Assembly: GCA_028583415.1 (NCBI GenBank)
Contig: CM053266.1
Span: 2,985,217-3,049,216, forward strand
Reading direction: 5' to 3'
Origin: Protea cynaroides
Taxonomy: Eukaryota; Streptophyta; Magnoliopsida; Proteales; Proteaceae
DNA: 64,000 nucleotides
The notes under the pieces were generated by a model. That model saw only the letters and a program-made list of their open reading frames with translations. It was not told where the DNA came from and did no database searches. The translations under genes were made by a program, and so were the position numbers. Positions within the stretch are counted from its first letter, which is position 1. Each line of letters opens with the position of its first letter. Positions 22,130-35,234 of the stretch are shown piece after piece.

Positions 22130-23937
22130 TTGACCATTGGAGTGGACATCGAGCTACACAGCCTGTCCTCCGATAACTTCTTCTCTATCTTGCAGGTGGC
22201 AGGACACATCAACCAACCCAGTTTCAGGTGCAACATTTTGGCATTCACCATGGGGCTTGACTATTCTCCAAAGGAAATCTTCAAAAGGAGTTTCAACCTT
22301 TTACGATGGTGAACGGAAGAAGCAACTCCCGCAGGATTGACCAGGTGGGCGAGAATCAGCCCCCTAATGATGAGTCTACCAAAAACAATGGTAGGAATCC
22401 TTCTATGGAGATTCCGCCTACAGCACAGATTGCTCAGTAGGAGGGAAACCAGTACGTCACTCAAGAGCAATTCAAGACACTGATAGAATAACTTTCAGTG
22501 TTCACTAGGGTCCTCATGCCTCCATCTGCTCTGCCACGCCGTAATCTAGATAGGCGGCCAGGATTCTATGATGGGGGTTTCAGGGGTCTAGCTAATCTCG
22601 ACAATCAAATAGATCAAGCCGGCATGATGAGATGCCAGATCTTATTTTGAAGGAAGATATTGACTACAAGGTGGAGGAAGAAGTGTCCTTCAGTCACTCA
22701 ATGCACTCGGGCTGCATCTCAGTCCATGATCGCTTGGGAAAGCGAGGGTCCCGACATGTAAAGGATGAAGATGACCTATAGAGACGAGTTGGCGTTGCCA
22801 GAGCAGAACGCAAAGCCATGAAGTCAAAGCTTCTGTTGACAAACTCGTGGTATAATACGCTGTCATCATTGATGCTACTCTTGCTGCCAAACTCTTCATT
22901 GCCAACCAGTAGGTACATATGGGCCCATCTCTAATACAAGCGGCTATCACTATACCTGCTATCATCCCATAGCCCGGCTTCCTCGAGCATCTGCTACTGG
23001 CCCTGTAAACCAAACTGAATGAGATGAAAAAAAAGGCAATCGTTGTGAGCACCCATAGAAAGAAAGAATATAATGCTTTTACAAAAGTTCTCAAGGGAAA
23101 TCATGGCAGTTCCCCGACCTGAGCACTTTTTGATGCCAAAGATCGACCTGTATGATGGAACCTCAGATCCGCAACTAAATTATGACACCTACTCCTCCAT
23201 GATGCTGCCTCAAGACTATGGGGATGCCATACTCTACAGGGCATTCCCCTTTACTCTAAAAGGAGCAGGTTGGCTCTGGTTCAATAACCTTCTGGTAGGA
23301 TCGATCCGAAGCTTCGAAGAATTGAGTGATCATTTCTGCAATCACATCTGGACTCAAACTGCTCCCAGGAAGACCTCAAACCACCTGATGACAATCAAAC
23401 AGAAGCTGGGTGAGTCTCTAAGGAGTTTCCAGACCAGGTTCTATAATGAGGCTCTGCAAATAAAGAACCTCAGTTAGGACATAAAGATGACAGCCCTATA
23501 GGATGGAGTAGTAGATGAACATCAACTGAGGTCATTAAATAGAAGGCTACCACTCGACTATGATGGCCTATGAGCTCGGTGCGAGAAGTATGCAACCACT
23601 AATGATGCAAAGCTCCTAGTGAAGAAACAAAGGAAAGACACTACTAGCCAGAAAAAGAAATGCACTGACTCCCAGATTGACGACCTGATTTCCGTAGAAA
23701 CATCCAAGAAACAAAAGTCCGGGAAAGATGGTTTTCCAGGAAAATAGGTTGCTAAAGTCAAGTTCAATTGGAATGCCTTCACACACTGAATACCACCATG
23801 ACAGAGGTACTTTACAGCTTGAAAGACATAGCTCAAGAATTTCCAGATCCTTTGAAGATGAAGTATGATCCAAAGAGGAAGGAGTTAAAGAAGTATAGTA
23901 AGATCCGACATAGAGATCCGAACTATGAGGATTTTTG
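22130..23937 (+). pseudogene. Tat-type gag remnant
   Basis: Plus strand, several stops and frameshifts. The clearest part, 23100-23480, has the capsid features of Tat/Ogre gags: PRPEHFLMPKIDLYDGTSDP, AFPFTLKGAGWLWFNNL, FEELSDHFCNHI and LGESLRSFQTRFYNEALQI. It continues with a lysine-rich part, then LKDIAQEFPDPLKMK and KYSKIRHRDPNYEDF, which correspond to the region before the Tat zinc knuckle. No matching LTR, protease or RT follows; at about 23937 it changes to a Tekay-type gag end. The parent of the solo LTR could be a related Tat/Ogre element, but nothing links the two directly. Confidence 0.7.
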
Positions 23938-24216
23938 ATGTGGGTCTTACAAAGAGGACAATCAACTTTTCAGGTGGGAGGGCAACAAACAAAACTTTCT
24001 GTGTAGCTTTGACTATAGCAAAGTCTACTGTGGCAAACATGACACCCATAGGGAACTGTCCAGTAGTCCCACCTACCACTAGTTTTAAATGTTTCAATTG
24101 TGGGGAGATAGGACATTTTTCCAAACTTTGCCCTCACCTTCTTAAAGCAACTCAAATGGGAAAGGTGTACACTGTTTCAGCTGAAGGAGCAGAGGTTTCC
24201 TCTAATATGGTGATAG
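23938..24216 (+). pseudogene. Tek3 gag, zinc-knuckle end
   Basis: Plus strand. Encodes a CCHC knuckle (CFNCGEIGHFSKLCP) followed by KATQMGKVYTVSAEGAE and SNMVIG, the usual Tekay gag end. The capsid part is missing, replaced by the Tat-type gag remnant. The frame is open to the candidate donor at 24216/24217. Confidence 0.75.
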
Positions 24217-24282
24217 GTATGCATTTACAGTTGTTACATTATCATTTGCATGCGTAAATTAAAATACGGTATATTACCTTAG
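24217..24282 (+). other. Candidate gag-pro intron, Tek3 (66 bp)
   Basis: GATAG|GTATGC donor and TTACCTTAG|GTACGG acceptor. It contains an in-frame TAA; removal joins VIG to TVTIAG, giving one gag-pro frame at the same codon as in Tek6. Tek3 is on the other strand and clearly diverged from Tek6, so the sites have outlived much sequence change. Confidence 0.6.
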
Positions 24283-27200
24283 GTACGGTAACTATAGCCG
24301 GAGTACGGGCAAAGGTACTCTTTAACTCGGGAACTGCCCAATCCTTCGTATCTTCATCCTTTAGAGAGAGTATCAAAGGTGAAACGAAACCCCTTGAGGC
24401 ACCATTGATTGTCCAATCGCCTTTTGGAGTGGAAGTGATCTTTGATGACTACCAAGGGCCATGCCCAGTCCTAATAGATGGTAGAAGTCTAGAGGCAAAT
24501 CTAATTCAACTAGACATGTTAGACTTCGATGTGATCCTGGGTATGGATTGGTTAGCTCTACACAAGAGAAGTCTCCAATGTGCAGAGAAGAAGCTATTGT
24601 TCGATGAAGGTGGTGGAGTGACATTCAAGTTCATAAGGGACAGGAAGCCTAAGAAGAGGAAGCTATTTCTCTCAGCACTTAAGGCAATTAAGTGTCTATA
24701 GAAAGGGGGAGTAGGATTCCTTGTGTCTATTCTCAATGTGACTGCAGAAAGGTTACGTTTAGAAGGCCTTGAAGTGGTGAATGAATTTCTTAATGTATTC
24801 CCTGAAGACTTACCAGGATTACCACTAAATCGAGAAATATAATTTGCGATAGACTTGCTACTCGCATCGACACCAGTATCAAAGGCCCCATACCGAATGG
24901 CACCTATGGAATTGAGGAGTTAAAGGTGCATCTACAAGAGCTATTGGATAAAGGCTTCATCCGACCTAGCCTTTCTCCATGGGGTGCACCTGTACGTTCA
25001 CGAAAAAGAAGGACGGTAGTGTGCAATTATGCATTGACTACCGTGAGTTAAACAAGCTTACCATCAAGAATCGATATCCACTACCAAGGATATACAACTT
25101 GCTTGACTAGGTACAGGGTGCTGTAGTATTTTCAAAGATTGATCTCAGGTCAAGTTACTATCAGCTGAAGATCAAGGAAAGTGACATACTGAAGACAGCC
25201 TTTCGGATTATGTATGGTCTTTATGAATTTTTAGTCATGTCATTTGGACTGACGAATGCTTCAGCATCATTCATGGAATTCATGAACCGAGAGTTTCATG
25301 ATATGCTAGATACCTCGGTAATAGTCTTCATTGATGACATTCTGATATACTCTCGCAATGAAGAGGAGCACAAGGTGCACTTACGACTAGCTTTATAGAG
25401 ATTAAGGGAGAAGACTCTTTACGCCAAGTTTAAGAAGTGCGACTTTTGGTTGAATAAAGTGGCATTCCTAGGTCACGTAGCATCAGTCGAAGGAACCAAA
25501 GTAGATCCCAGTAAGATCGAGGCCATCATAAATTGGGAAGCACCCAAGACCATTACTGAGATTCATAATTTTTTAGGTTTAGCTGGGTACTAGCATAGGT
25601 TCGTGGAAGATTGCTCTAGGATCGCAGTACCTTTAACAAAGCTAACTAAGAAGGGGAAAATTTTTATTTGGTCAAACCAATGTGAGAGAAGCTTTCAAAC
25701 CTTAAAAGAAAGGTTAGTCTTAGCTCCCATATTGACCATCCCATGGCCAGGTGAACCCTTTACCTTATACACTGATGCCTCAAAACTAGACTTGGGATGT
25801 GTGCTTATGCAAGGAGACCAAGTCATAACGAATGCTGCCTCATGCCAACTGAAGAAATATGAGGAAAACTACCCTACTCACGACTTGGAGCTAGCAGCTG
25901 TAGTTTTTGCTCTTAAGGGGTGGAGACATTATCTATACGGTGAGAAGTTTCAGATCAAGTCCGATCAAAAGAGCCTTACGTATTTGTTCACTCAAAAGGA
26001 CTTAAATATGAGAAAACATAGATGGGTGGAACTACTAAAAGACTATGATTGTGAGATATCATACCACTTAGGCAAGGCAAACATAGTAGTTGACGCCTTG
26101 AGCAGAAAGAGCCTAACAAGATTTGAGGAAGGGAATGAACCAGTTCCAAGGCGAACAGTATGGACCAGCACCCATAAGAAAGTACGAGAAGAGTTGGATG
26201 TGTTAGAAGGATTTGTAGGAAACGAGGTCATTTGTGAACTTACAAGCATGTTCGTAGCATTACAGATAAAAGCGAAACTAGTTACAGAAGTGGTATGAGA
26301 ATTACCAACAGACCCTTATCTCAGGACATTGAAAGAAAACCTTCAGAAGGGAAGAGTAGATCCTAACTTCATCCTCTCAAATGATGGTGGACTTAGATTT
26401 CGAGGAAGACTCTGCATCCTTACAATAGCCGAGGGCATTAAGGAGAAGATTCTAAAGGAAGCCCATAATGCACCATACACGGCTTACCCAGGAAGTATCA
26501 AGATGTACCACGACCTGAAGAAGATGGTCTGATGGAGGGGGATAAAGGCAAATGTGGCAAAATTTGTATACAAATGCTTAACCTACCAGCAAGTAAAAGT
26601 AGTTAGACAGAAACCTTCAGGATTGCTACAACCACTACTGTTATCAAAATGAAAGTGGGACTGCATCACCATGGATTTTGTAATGGGGTTACCCTTAACA
26701 CCTAGAGCAGTAGATGTTATTTGGGTAATCGTGGATCGGCTCACGAAGATAGCAAGGTTCATAGCTGTGAGACCCCAATACACCATGGATAAACTGGCAA
26801 GGTTGTATATGAATCAAATAGTTCATCTGCATGGCGTACTGCCAAGCATCATTTCAGACAGGGATCCCAGATTTACCTTTATGTTCTGGAAAAGACTATA
26901 ACAAGCAATGGGTACTCAGTTGAACTTCAGTATAGTTTTTCACCCTTAAACTGATGGTCAGTCAGAGAGGACCATCCAGATCCTAAAGGACATGCTACAT
27001 GCTTATGCCATCAACTTCAAAGGAGCTTGGGATGAGAAGCTACCATTGATGGAATTCGTTTACAATAACAACTATTAGGCTAGCATTGGTATGGCCCCAT
27101 ATGAAGCCCTATATAGGAGAAGATGTCGAACACCCCTATATTGGGAAAAAGTAGGAGAAAGGAGAATCATCAGACCAGACTTTTTACAAGAGATTTGTCG

Positions 27201-27720
27201 AGAGGTTGATCAAATCAGAGAAAGGATCAAGGGCATACAAACTCGCCAAAAGAGCTACTCCAATGTTAGGAGGAAAGATATCGAGTTTGCTATAAAAGAC
27301 AAGGTATTTCTGAAGATTTTACCCTTGAGAGGATTAAAGCGCTTTGGCAAGAAGGGAAAACTAAGCCCTAGATATATGGGACCTTATGAGATCATTAAGC
27401 GATACGGAGCAATGGCCTACTAGTTAGCATTGCCACCATCCTTGTCCAGCGTACATGACGTGTCCCATGTATCCATGCTGAAGAAGTACATCTTGGATCT
27501 ATCCCACATATTAGAGGTAGATCCTCTAGAGTTGAGTAAAGACCTAACACTTGAACTCATCCTTAAGAAATTTTAGACAGAAAGGTTCAACACCTTAGGA
27601 ACCGAGATGTCTACTATGTCAAAGTGTTGTGGAAGAATCAGCACGTAGAAGACCAATCATGGGAAGAAGAAGATTTGATGAAGAGGAAGTATCCCCAATT
27701 GTTTGAAAACATAGGTAAGT
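24283..27720 (+). pseudogene. Tek3 pol (protease, RT, RNase H, integrase, tail)
   Basis: Plus strand, broken by several stops and frameshifts. Protease (about 24290-24760): active site reads LFNSGT, so the catalytic D of DSG is N; later LDFDVILGMDWL. RT (24880-25600): LCIDYRELNKLTIKNRYP, VFIDDIL intact. RNase H (25600-26110): TLYTDASKLDLGCVLMQGDQ, SDQKSLTYLF. Integrase: zinc region broken (26440-26600), core 26650-27030 with MDFVMGLPLTPRAVD and ISDRDPRFTF. C-terminus (27290-27400) FAIKDKVFLKILPLRG. The end (27430-27720) is the chromodomain-like tail with WGREE. Diverged from the other Teks; an older copy. Confidence 0.85.
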
Positions 27721-27743
27721 AAAATTTTGGTGATGAAATTATT

Positions 27744-27756
27744 TTATAGGGGTAGT
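27744..27756 (+). other. Polypurine tract, Tek3
   Basis: ATAGGGGTAGT directly before the LTR start TGTAAAACCC. It primes plus-strand synthesis in LTR elements. Confidence 0.8.
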
Positions 27757-29049
27757 TGTAAAACCCGTACCTAGAAAACCTGGCCTAACTCGGATTTTCT
27801 TACCATGCCAAGGTTTTCCACTGTCGACAAACCCGACCTCATGTTAAGTTGAGGACCAGCTCAAACCAGGTACAAACCAATCCTTGACAATTTGAGATTT
27901 AAACTTAGTAGTCTCAAAACCAGTCATCGGTTCCAAAAAGTCCCAATCGGACATCGCAACCAGTATGGCCTGGTCAGGATACCGGCAAAAGACCAACTCA
28001 AAACTCCATCGTAAATCATTATGGGAATATTTCCATGACCTAGGGAAGACCCCAATGGGTCCCACCTCACTCCCAACTGATCTAGAGTTGGTTGAGGAGG
28101 TGGAGAACCTAAGGGACTCTTGTGGATGCCAAGTGGTAGCCCCTTGTAGTCTCCAACTCTCCAAAGAGTTCTACCTTAAGTAGGAGACTCTTAAACCTTA
28201 AAATCCTCTCCAGAACCCTACCTCTCACAACATATCATTCTAAACCCTAGAGTTCTGATGTGTTCTTGAGAGAGGGGAGGGTTAGAGGAAGATGAAGGAG
28301 GCTAGAAGGAAGGTTTACCTGAGAATCACCATCGGGTATCAACATTATCGAACTGTGGTTTGAAACCACTATAAGTAAACCCTACTTTGCTTTCTAATGG
28401 ATTCTAGAAAAGAGTAGAAGGATGTATTAATGGATCAACAACCATTAATGGAGCTACTGTCCATTGATGGCTGATCATCCAGGAAGTGCTATCGATTTAG
28501 ACACCAGTAGGTATTTGCAAAAATTTAAAAACATAAAGAATATATGGATTAATGGGTTTCAAAAGCCAAGAATAGGATTTCCAATCTGAAATTGATGTTA
28601 GAACTTTGATCCATGAGTGGAGATCTAAAATAAAAAGGCCTTGTTGGAAACTCGAAGAAAGAAAACCCAGACCAACTCTACGGAGAGTGTCCGATGGCGA
28701 TATACTGATCGTAATATACGTAACCAGATTCGCAACCAGATACATTCAGAAAGCCTCAGGGAAGTTACCGGTCCTGACATCCTATCACACCATCTGTCAC
28801 AGGACTTGCGACCGGTTGGGTTTATGGAAGGTTCTCGAGAGCATCCGGTTTCAACCACCGGTCTCGACAATCGAAACCGGTTAGTTGCAACCGGTCAGCC
28901 CCAGAAAGCCTTGTTTAAGGCTGAATTAAATGTACGAAATAACTAATGAGATTTCCACACCATAAGTGACTTGTACGTAATCAAGAGTGAACCAGTTGCT
29001 GGGAATAACAATTTTTTACCTATATCAGGTAAGGGAATAGAACCCCTGT
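27757..29049 (+). repeat. Tek3 3' LTR, truncated
   Basis: Starts TGTAAAACCCGTACC. It has the usual order: U3, purine-rich leader (28257-28315), donor-like GGAAG|GTTTACC at about 28311-28321, then a cluster of CAACCGG/CCGGTT motifs (28770-28900). It ends at the left end of the Tek4 LTR before reaching the small ORF or a terminal TGACA. Confidence 0.75.
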
Positions 29050-29434
29050 GTCACATCTTGTTCCCGATGTATCGATACTATGGAATGGACGAGATCTCCA
29101 CCTCCTAATTTAGGGCATTGGAAATCCCCTTCTAAGATCACGAGACATGGAACATCCGCCATTAAAGGTAGCAACACATAAGAACTAGTAATAAAACATA
29201 GCACTGTATTTTCAAAGATTTTCAAAAGAGAATATAGCGGAAGATTTATAATACTTAACATTCATTTGCTGAAATATTCAAATGGTAATAATAATAATAA
29301 TATCCCCAAACCATTGTACACATAAGTAATAAATAAATAAATCCTTCAAATGTAAATTATTCAAATGGGAAACCGCCCCCAAACTTTAAATAAAATAGAC
29401 TGAATTTAAATTTATTCATTAACTTTCCAAGAGT

Positions 29435-29520
29435 CTATCCGTAGACACATTCGTCACACTAGCACACCTTGTCATGAATGTCATCGTCACTAACGTCCAT
29501 AGCAACACATTCCATCATAC
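29435..29520 (-). pseudogene. Small conserved ORF in LTR, Tek4 left (family E)
   Basis: Minus strand after acceptor GATGCAG|GT. Shortened: AGMMECVAMDVSDDDIHDKVC, then a stop in place of the residue between the first two cysteines, then CDECVYG and TAG (29435-29437). The C-x-C-x2-C-V pattern and stop position match the other LTRs although this LTR is otherwise unalignable by eye in most places. Confidence 0.4.
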
Positions 29521-31183
29521 CTGCATCTAAAATAATTTGTGTACACAAGGGTAAGCTCAACCACCAAGCTTAGCAAGGCATTGAGTTCTTCTAGGGTCAG
29601 CGAGGGCCTTTATATGCTTCACCTTTTCTCACTGACGCGTATAAAGAAGTCAAGGTCAACCTTGATCGCTTTAGCGTATCAACACTAAAGGGGTGGGCCA
29701 AACAGAATGGACTGACTGCACAGTAGCAGAAGGAGTGATGGGTAAGGTGACCCTCCAGGGAAGCGAAGGGAAGCGGATTTCAATGATAGGGGCATGTCGG
29801 GCCTTCCTCAACGACTCAAGTATTGGTCCGTCATTCAACTGGCGGTAAGGCAGTGGTATAGGTATACTCATTCAAACATGCACATTCAAGATGCATGAAT
29901 TGACAACTATGGTCTGATATATAACTGTAAGCATCAGCTCAAGACAACCTACATAAGGAGTCCCTAGTGTACGTAGGTCATCCCCCATCAGAACGAATAC
30001 TGTCCCATACATGGAGCACAACAACATTCCCCAGGTATGGGTCCATCGTTGGAATGCAAGTCCATTTTTCGTTGGCTGATTACACCCAATTCATCTCAAG
30101 TCCATAGTATGTCGGGCACTTGAGGAGATGATAATCCCATTAGTCAACTCTCCATCCCATCCACACTAGACGGGCATGGGGAGCATCGCAGTTATGTTCA
30201 TACCACTCTTTATTGAACCCTTGCCACTACATAACCCCTTAATAGCTAGGGGTACAGTTATTAGGGTAAGTTCAATTCAACTAACCAAGTTTTCCGATTA
30301 GTCAAAATTACTGACCGTAACGTCGCCAAGCTTCTGACCCCATCAGGTCCCCACTTTGGACATCGTGACTTGGCTAGGTTACATATGGTCAAATGCAAAG
30401 TAGTGCCAGTAAGAAGTGGTGCAAGTGTCCCATTCCATCCACCTTCCTCCTTACTGACTTAACCAAACATTAAGAACACCAAGACTAGCTCTACCTTTCA
30501 TGGAGAGGTTACGAGGCATCCCATTCCATCCCGTTTCCAAACCACTACAGGTTTTACTTATCACATACAAAAGAATGCATATGCATGAACACATAATATA
30601 ATTTATTGGATGACATGTTATCAAATAGAATGCATGCACTAAAGCATTTAACAAGATAAATAGAACTAAGTTACCAGACAAAGGTTCAATTCCCTTATCG
30701 AACGTAACAACAACAAAGGTAAAATCAAAACAGAGCACTGATAGGTGTCTGATTGGTCCTATGGTCTCATACTGTATCGACCTTACTGCCTACGGTCGAT
30801 ACCCTACAGTTGCATATGGTGCGATCGTAGCTGCGACCATATGGTTTCTGAAATTTTTCCGAATGCCTATGGTCGATCCTTTGGTCATGCTGGTCATGCT
30901 ATGGTCGACCGTAGCTACGACCTTGAGATTTCAGGTCACAGACTATATGCAATTCGAATTCTTCTTGGGTTAATTCTTCTGATCTTCAATGGGGTTTATT
31001 CTAAGGTCATCCTATTGCCATCATTAGTAGTTTCTTATCAACCGTAATCATCAAATTCACTCCTCATGATTCTCCTTGGGATTTTCTCAAGGAAATCACA
31101 TAGATCATAATAGGTTGATATTGCCTATCTTTCATAAAAGTTTTATTCCTTAGAGTTTACATCTCCAGAAATTCGTTTCATAC
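29521..31183 (-). other. Candidate intron within LTR R region, Tek4 left
   Basis: Donor GCAAAG|GTATGA (31184/31183), acceptor GATGCAG (29521). 1,663 bp. The chimeric join at about 30.69 kb falls inside this interval. Confidence 0.4.
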
Positions 31184-31689
31184 CTTTGCCTGTGATAGAG
31201 AGCCAATTTCTTCTTAGCAAATTCCTCTCCTTAGCTTTTTCTTCTTCTCATTCTCTTCCTTCTCTTTCTCTAGGGTTTACTAATGTTCTAAAAATATGAA
31301 AAAGGGCTGAGGGACATCCTTTATATAAAGTAAAACTCTCCATATAAAGTCCTCTTTCAATTAGGAAAGCAATCCCTTAGTTTAGGAAAGTTTCCAAAAC
31401 TCAGAGTCTGATTTGGGGTCTCACGGTCGATCATACGATCGCATAAACCGTTGATTGTAGGGTCGAATCATCAATCGTGGGGTTCTGGATTTGAGATTTT
31501 TGTTTCCTTTCTTATGGTCGACCATACCTATCCAAGTATGCGGCCTTAGGTATGTTTTCAGTGTTTTTAACTCAATTCTCATACCTGGTTTGTGATCTAT
31601 CTTCACACGCTCAGTCCACTTGGTCCAAGAATGATGGGAAGACCTGACACGACATAGTTAGACCAAGTTAGTGGAGTGCGGGTCTTACA

Positions 31690-31702
31690 ACTCTCCCCTC
31701 TT
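31690..31702 (-). other. Polypurine tract, Tek4
   Basis: Minus strand AAGAGGGGAGAGT directly before TGTAAGACCC, marking the left LTR as a 3' LTR. Confidence 0.8.
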
Positions 31703-34700
31703 ATATAAATTTCATCCTCGAAATTTACACATACCTTTCGAGTCAAATAGGTGAGGATATTGCTTCTACATAGCGTTTTCTTCTTCCCATGTAACATCTT
31801 ATACATTTTGGCTTCTCCAAGTAACCTTAACGTAGTAAATGTTGCGGTTGCGAAGACGTTGCACCTTCCGGCTAGTGATCTCAAAAGGTACTACTTCGAA
31901 CGTTAAATCTTCAGTCAAATCTTGCGGATCCGTTGTTAACATGTGTGTTGGATCTCTGACGTACTTCTTCAATTGTGAGACATGGAATACATCATATAAA
32001 CTAGACATTAATGGTGGTAGTGCTAACTGATATGCTACTTTTCCACGTCTATCTAGAACTTCATAAGGTCCAATAGAACTGGGATACAACTTTCCCTTCT
32101 GTCCAAACCTTTTCAAACCACGCATAGGAGATATTTTCAGAAATTCTTTATCACCTATGGTGAATTCGAGATCTCTGCATCGATTATCTGCACATTGCTT
32201 CTGACGGTTCTGAGCTATTCGAACTCTTTCCTTGACAATGTCGACTACTCTACAAGTTTCTTTAACAAACTATGGTCCAACAATACTCCTTCTCCAACTT
32301 CATTCCAAAACAAAGGAGTTCGATATTTCCTACCATACAGTGCTTCATAGGGTGACATCTGTATAGTCGCTTGATAGCTATTGTTATAAGCGAACTCAAT
32401 CAATGGTAATTTCTCATCCCATGATCTTTTGAAATCAATGACACAAGCTCGAAGCATGTCTTCTAAAATCTGAATAGTACACTCCGACTGTCCGTCTGTC
32501 TGAGGATGAAATGCAGTACTAAACTTCAATGTTGTACCCATAGCCTTCTGTAATTCATCCCAAAACTTTGAGGTAAAGCGTGGGTTTCTGTCAGACACAA
32601 TGCTTTCAGGTACATCATGTAATCGGACAATATTATCTACATAAAGCTTAGCTAACCTCTCTAGGGTATACTGAGGTCGTATAGCTATGAAACGAGCTAT
32701 CTTGGTCAAACGATCCACAATCACCCAGACCGCGTCAACTACTCGGGGAGTCAATGGTAACCCGGTGACGAAGTCCATAGTGATATAGTCCCATTTCTAT
32801 GCTGGTTCTGACAGTAGCTGCAACAATCTAGCAGGTCTTTTCCTTTCAGCCTTTACCTGCTGACAATTCAAGCATTGAGACACAAATTTAGCTACATCCG
32901 CTTTCATTCCTCTCCACCAATATAGTTTCTTCAGATCATGATACATCTTTGTACTTCCAGGATGTACCGAATAAGCGGTGGTGTGAGCTACCTTCATTAG
33001 TCTGTGTCTAACATCCAAGTCTTTATTTTCAAGAACACATACCCTTCCTTTGTATCTTAGTACCTTTTCAACGTCAAGGTGAACTCAAGAGTAGTCTTAC
33101 CTTTTTCGAGGTCTTCTTGCACCGTTCTCAGATAAGGGTCTGATTTAATAGCTGCTTTCACTTCGCTAATAGATCAGGTACAATCTTCAATGTAGCAAAC
33201 ATGTTTGAGAATAGATGATGGTCAGTTGATTTATTCAGAATATCAATCATGAACTACTCTTTACAGTAGTTAAATACTCTTCCTATGACACACGCCACAG
33301 CATTTGCACTAGCTTCTTCTTGGGTTTCTGTCATTGCTTTTCTACTTAGTACGTCAGCAACTACATTAGCTTTTCCTGGATGATACTGGACATCGCAATC
33401 ATAATCCTTCAATAATTCCAGCAATCTTCTTTGTCTCATGTTCAACTTCTTCTGATTACAAAGATGAGTGAGACTCTTATGATTTGATTTAATTTGAAAT
33501 TTCACTCCATACAGATAATGTCTCCATATCTTAATAGCATGTACTATTGCTACTAATTCCAAGTCATTAGTGGAATAGTTCTTCTCATGTGTCTTCAGTT
33601 GTCTTGAGGCATACGCAATTACTTGTTCTCCTTGCATAAGCACGCATCCTAAACCTAACCCATACACATCGGTGTACAAGGTAAATGGTTATCCTGGGAT
33701 CGGAATAGTCAAGATGGGAGCTGATATCAATCTAGCCTTCAATGTTTTGAAACACTCTTCACATTTATCGGTCCAAACAAATTTTTCTCCTTTCTTTGTC
33801 AGACCGGTGAGATGTACGGAGATTCTAGAGTAATCTTCCATGAATCGTTGATAATAACCAGCTAAACCTAAGAAACTTTTGATTTCTGCAACATTCTTAG
33901 GTGCTTCCCATTTCACAATGGCTTCAATCTTGTTAGGATTCACTTTAATTCCTTCAGCGGATACAACATGGCCTAAGAAAGCGACTTCATTCAGCCAGAA
34001 TTCACACTTCATAAATTTTGCGTAAAGCTTTTCTTTTCTTAGTCGCTGCAAAGCGGCTCTTAGATTTATGACATGAGTTTCTATGTCCTTGGAGTAGACT
34101 AGTATGTCATCAATAAATACAATAATTGACGTATCCAACATATCATGGAATACCCGATTCATGAGTTCCATACAAGTTGCAAGTGCATTAGTCAATCCAA
34201 AAGACATAACTAAAAATTCATAATGTCCATATCTAGTTTTGAGTGCTATCTTTGGAATATCACCTTCCTTAATCTTTAACTGATGGTATCTTGACCGAAG
34301 ATCAATTTTGGAGAAAACTTTGGCACCTTGCAACTGATCGAACAAGTCGTTGATCCGAGGCAATGGGTATCGATTCTTGATTGTAAGCTTATTTAATTCT
34401 CGATAATTTATATACACAGTTGAACGCTACCGTCCTTCTTTTTCACGAACAATACTAGCGCTCCCCATGGTGATATGCTGGGTTTGATATAACCCTTGTC
34501 TAGTAATTCCTATAATTGTACCTTCAGTTCCTTCAGTTCAGTAGGAGTCATTCGATAAGGTGCTTTCGATACTGGTGTGGCTCCGGGTATAAGAACTATA
34601 ATGAACTCTGTCGCTTCATCGGGTGGTAATCCTGGTAGTTCCTCAGGAAATACATTCAAAAATTCATACACAACTTCAATATCCTCCATTCGTGGTGCTT

Positions 34701-35165
34701 CCTTGGAGAGGTCGATCAAGGATACTAGATACCTAATTCCTCCTTTCTCCAGACATTTTTTAGCCTTCAATGCAGAGAGAATGAGTTTTCGTTTACGAAG
34801 AAGTTTGGTTCCCGCATAACTAAACTCTGCTCCTTCCTTGTCTTTAAATGTCAGATTCTTTTCCGCACATAATAGGTTTGTGGAGTGCTGAGCTAACCAA
34901 TCCATTCCCAAGGTAACATCAAAGTCTGCCATCTCAAGTTGAATTAAGGTTGCATCCAAAATCTTCTCGTCAATAAGAACTGGACATGGTCCATAACCTT
35001 TGTCTAGTTCCACTTCTAATCCCATAGGTGATTGTACAAGGAGTTTGTAGTCTAAAGGTCTAAGGGGTAGATTTAACTTCTTTCCAAACGACACAGATAT
35101 AAAAGAATGAGTAACTCCAGAGTCAAAGAGTATTCTGGCGGGTAAGCCATTAATAGGTACGATAC
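31703..35165 (-). pseudogene. Tek4 pol (protease to chromodomain-like tail)
   Basis: Minus strand, complete in order but broken by a handful of stops and frameshifts. Protease 34600-35165 (LALITY-type active-site region, then EMADFDVTLGMDWL). RT 33690-34560 with INYRELNKLTIKNRYPL, FSKIDLRSRYHQL and intact VFIDDILVYS. RNase H 33250-33690 (MYTDVYGLGLGCVLMQGEQ, SNHKSLTHL). Integrase zinc region 32797-33018 (HPGSTKMYHDL, CLNCQQVK). Core 32245-32800 with MDFVTGLPLTPR, IVSDRNPRF (the second catalytic D is in SDR) and DGQSECTIQ, where E is followed by C in place of R. C-terminus and tail 31740-32125 (MRGLKRFGQKGKL, VKVTWRSQNV). No complete gag remains upstream. Confidence 0.88.
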
Positions 35166-35234
35166 TTGTGATTTGATTTAACTTAGTTTACATACTTACA
35201 CAAGGTAGTACAAAATGAATAGTTCAGGTCATAC
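35166..35234 (-). other. Degraded gag-pro intron, Tek4
   Basis: Donor ATAG|GTATGA is kept, but the acceptor reads CACAAG in place of CACAGG, which would shift the exon by one base. It probably no longer restores the frame. Confidence 0.4.

Larger units (their letters stand above)
29050..31689 (-). repeat. Tek4 left (3') LTR, chimeric, 2,640 bp
   Basis: TGTCACATCTTG (29050) to GGGTCTTACA (31689), followed by a PPT. From about 30690 to 31689 it matches the right Tek4 LTR (40690-41654) closely. Its first 1.6 kb does not match and is a different LTR family (E). Both parts keep the same order: small ORF, intron signals, motif cluster (here TATGGTCGA), TATA at about 31318-31330. Confidence 0.8.

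Noticed and set aside
30740..31047. ORFs around 30745-31047 as a host gene exon
   Set aside because: They lie in the U3-to-R part of the Tek4 LTR and recur at 40806-41012 with a disrupted frame.
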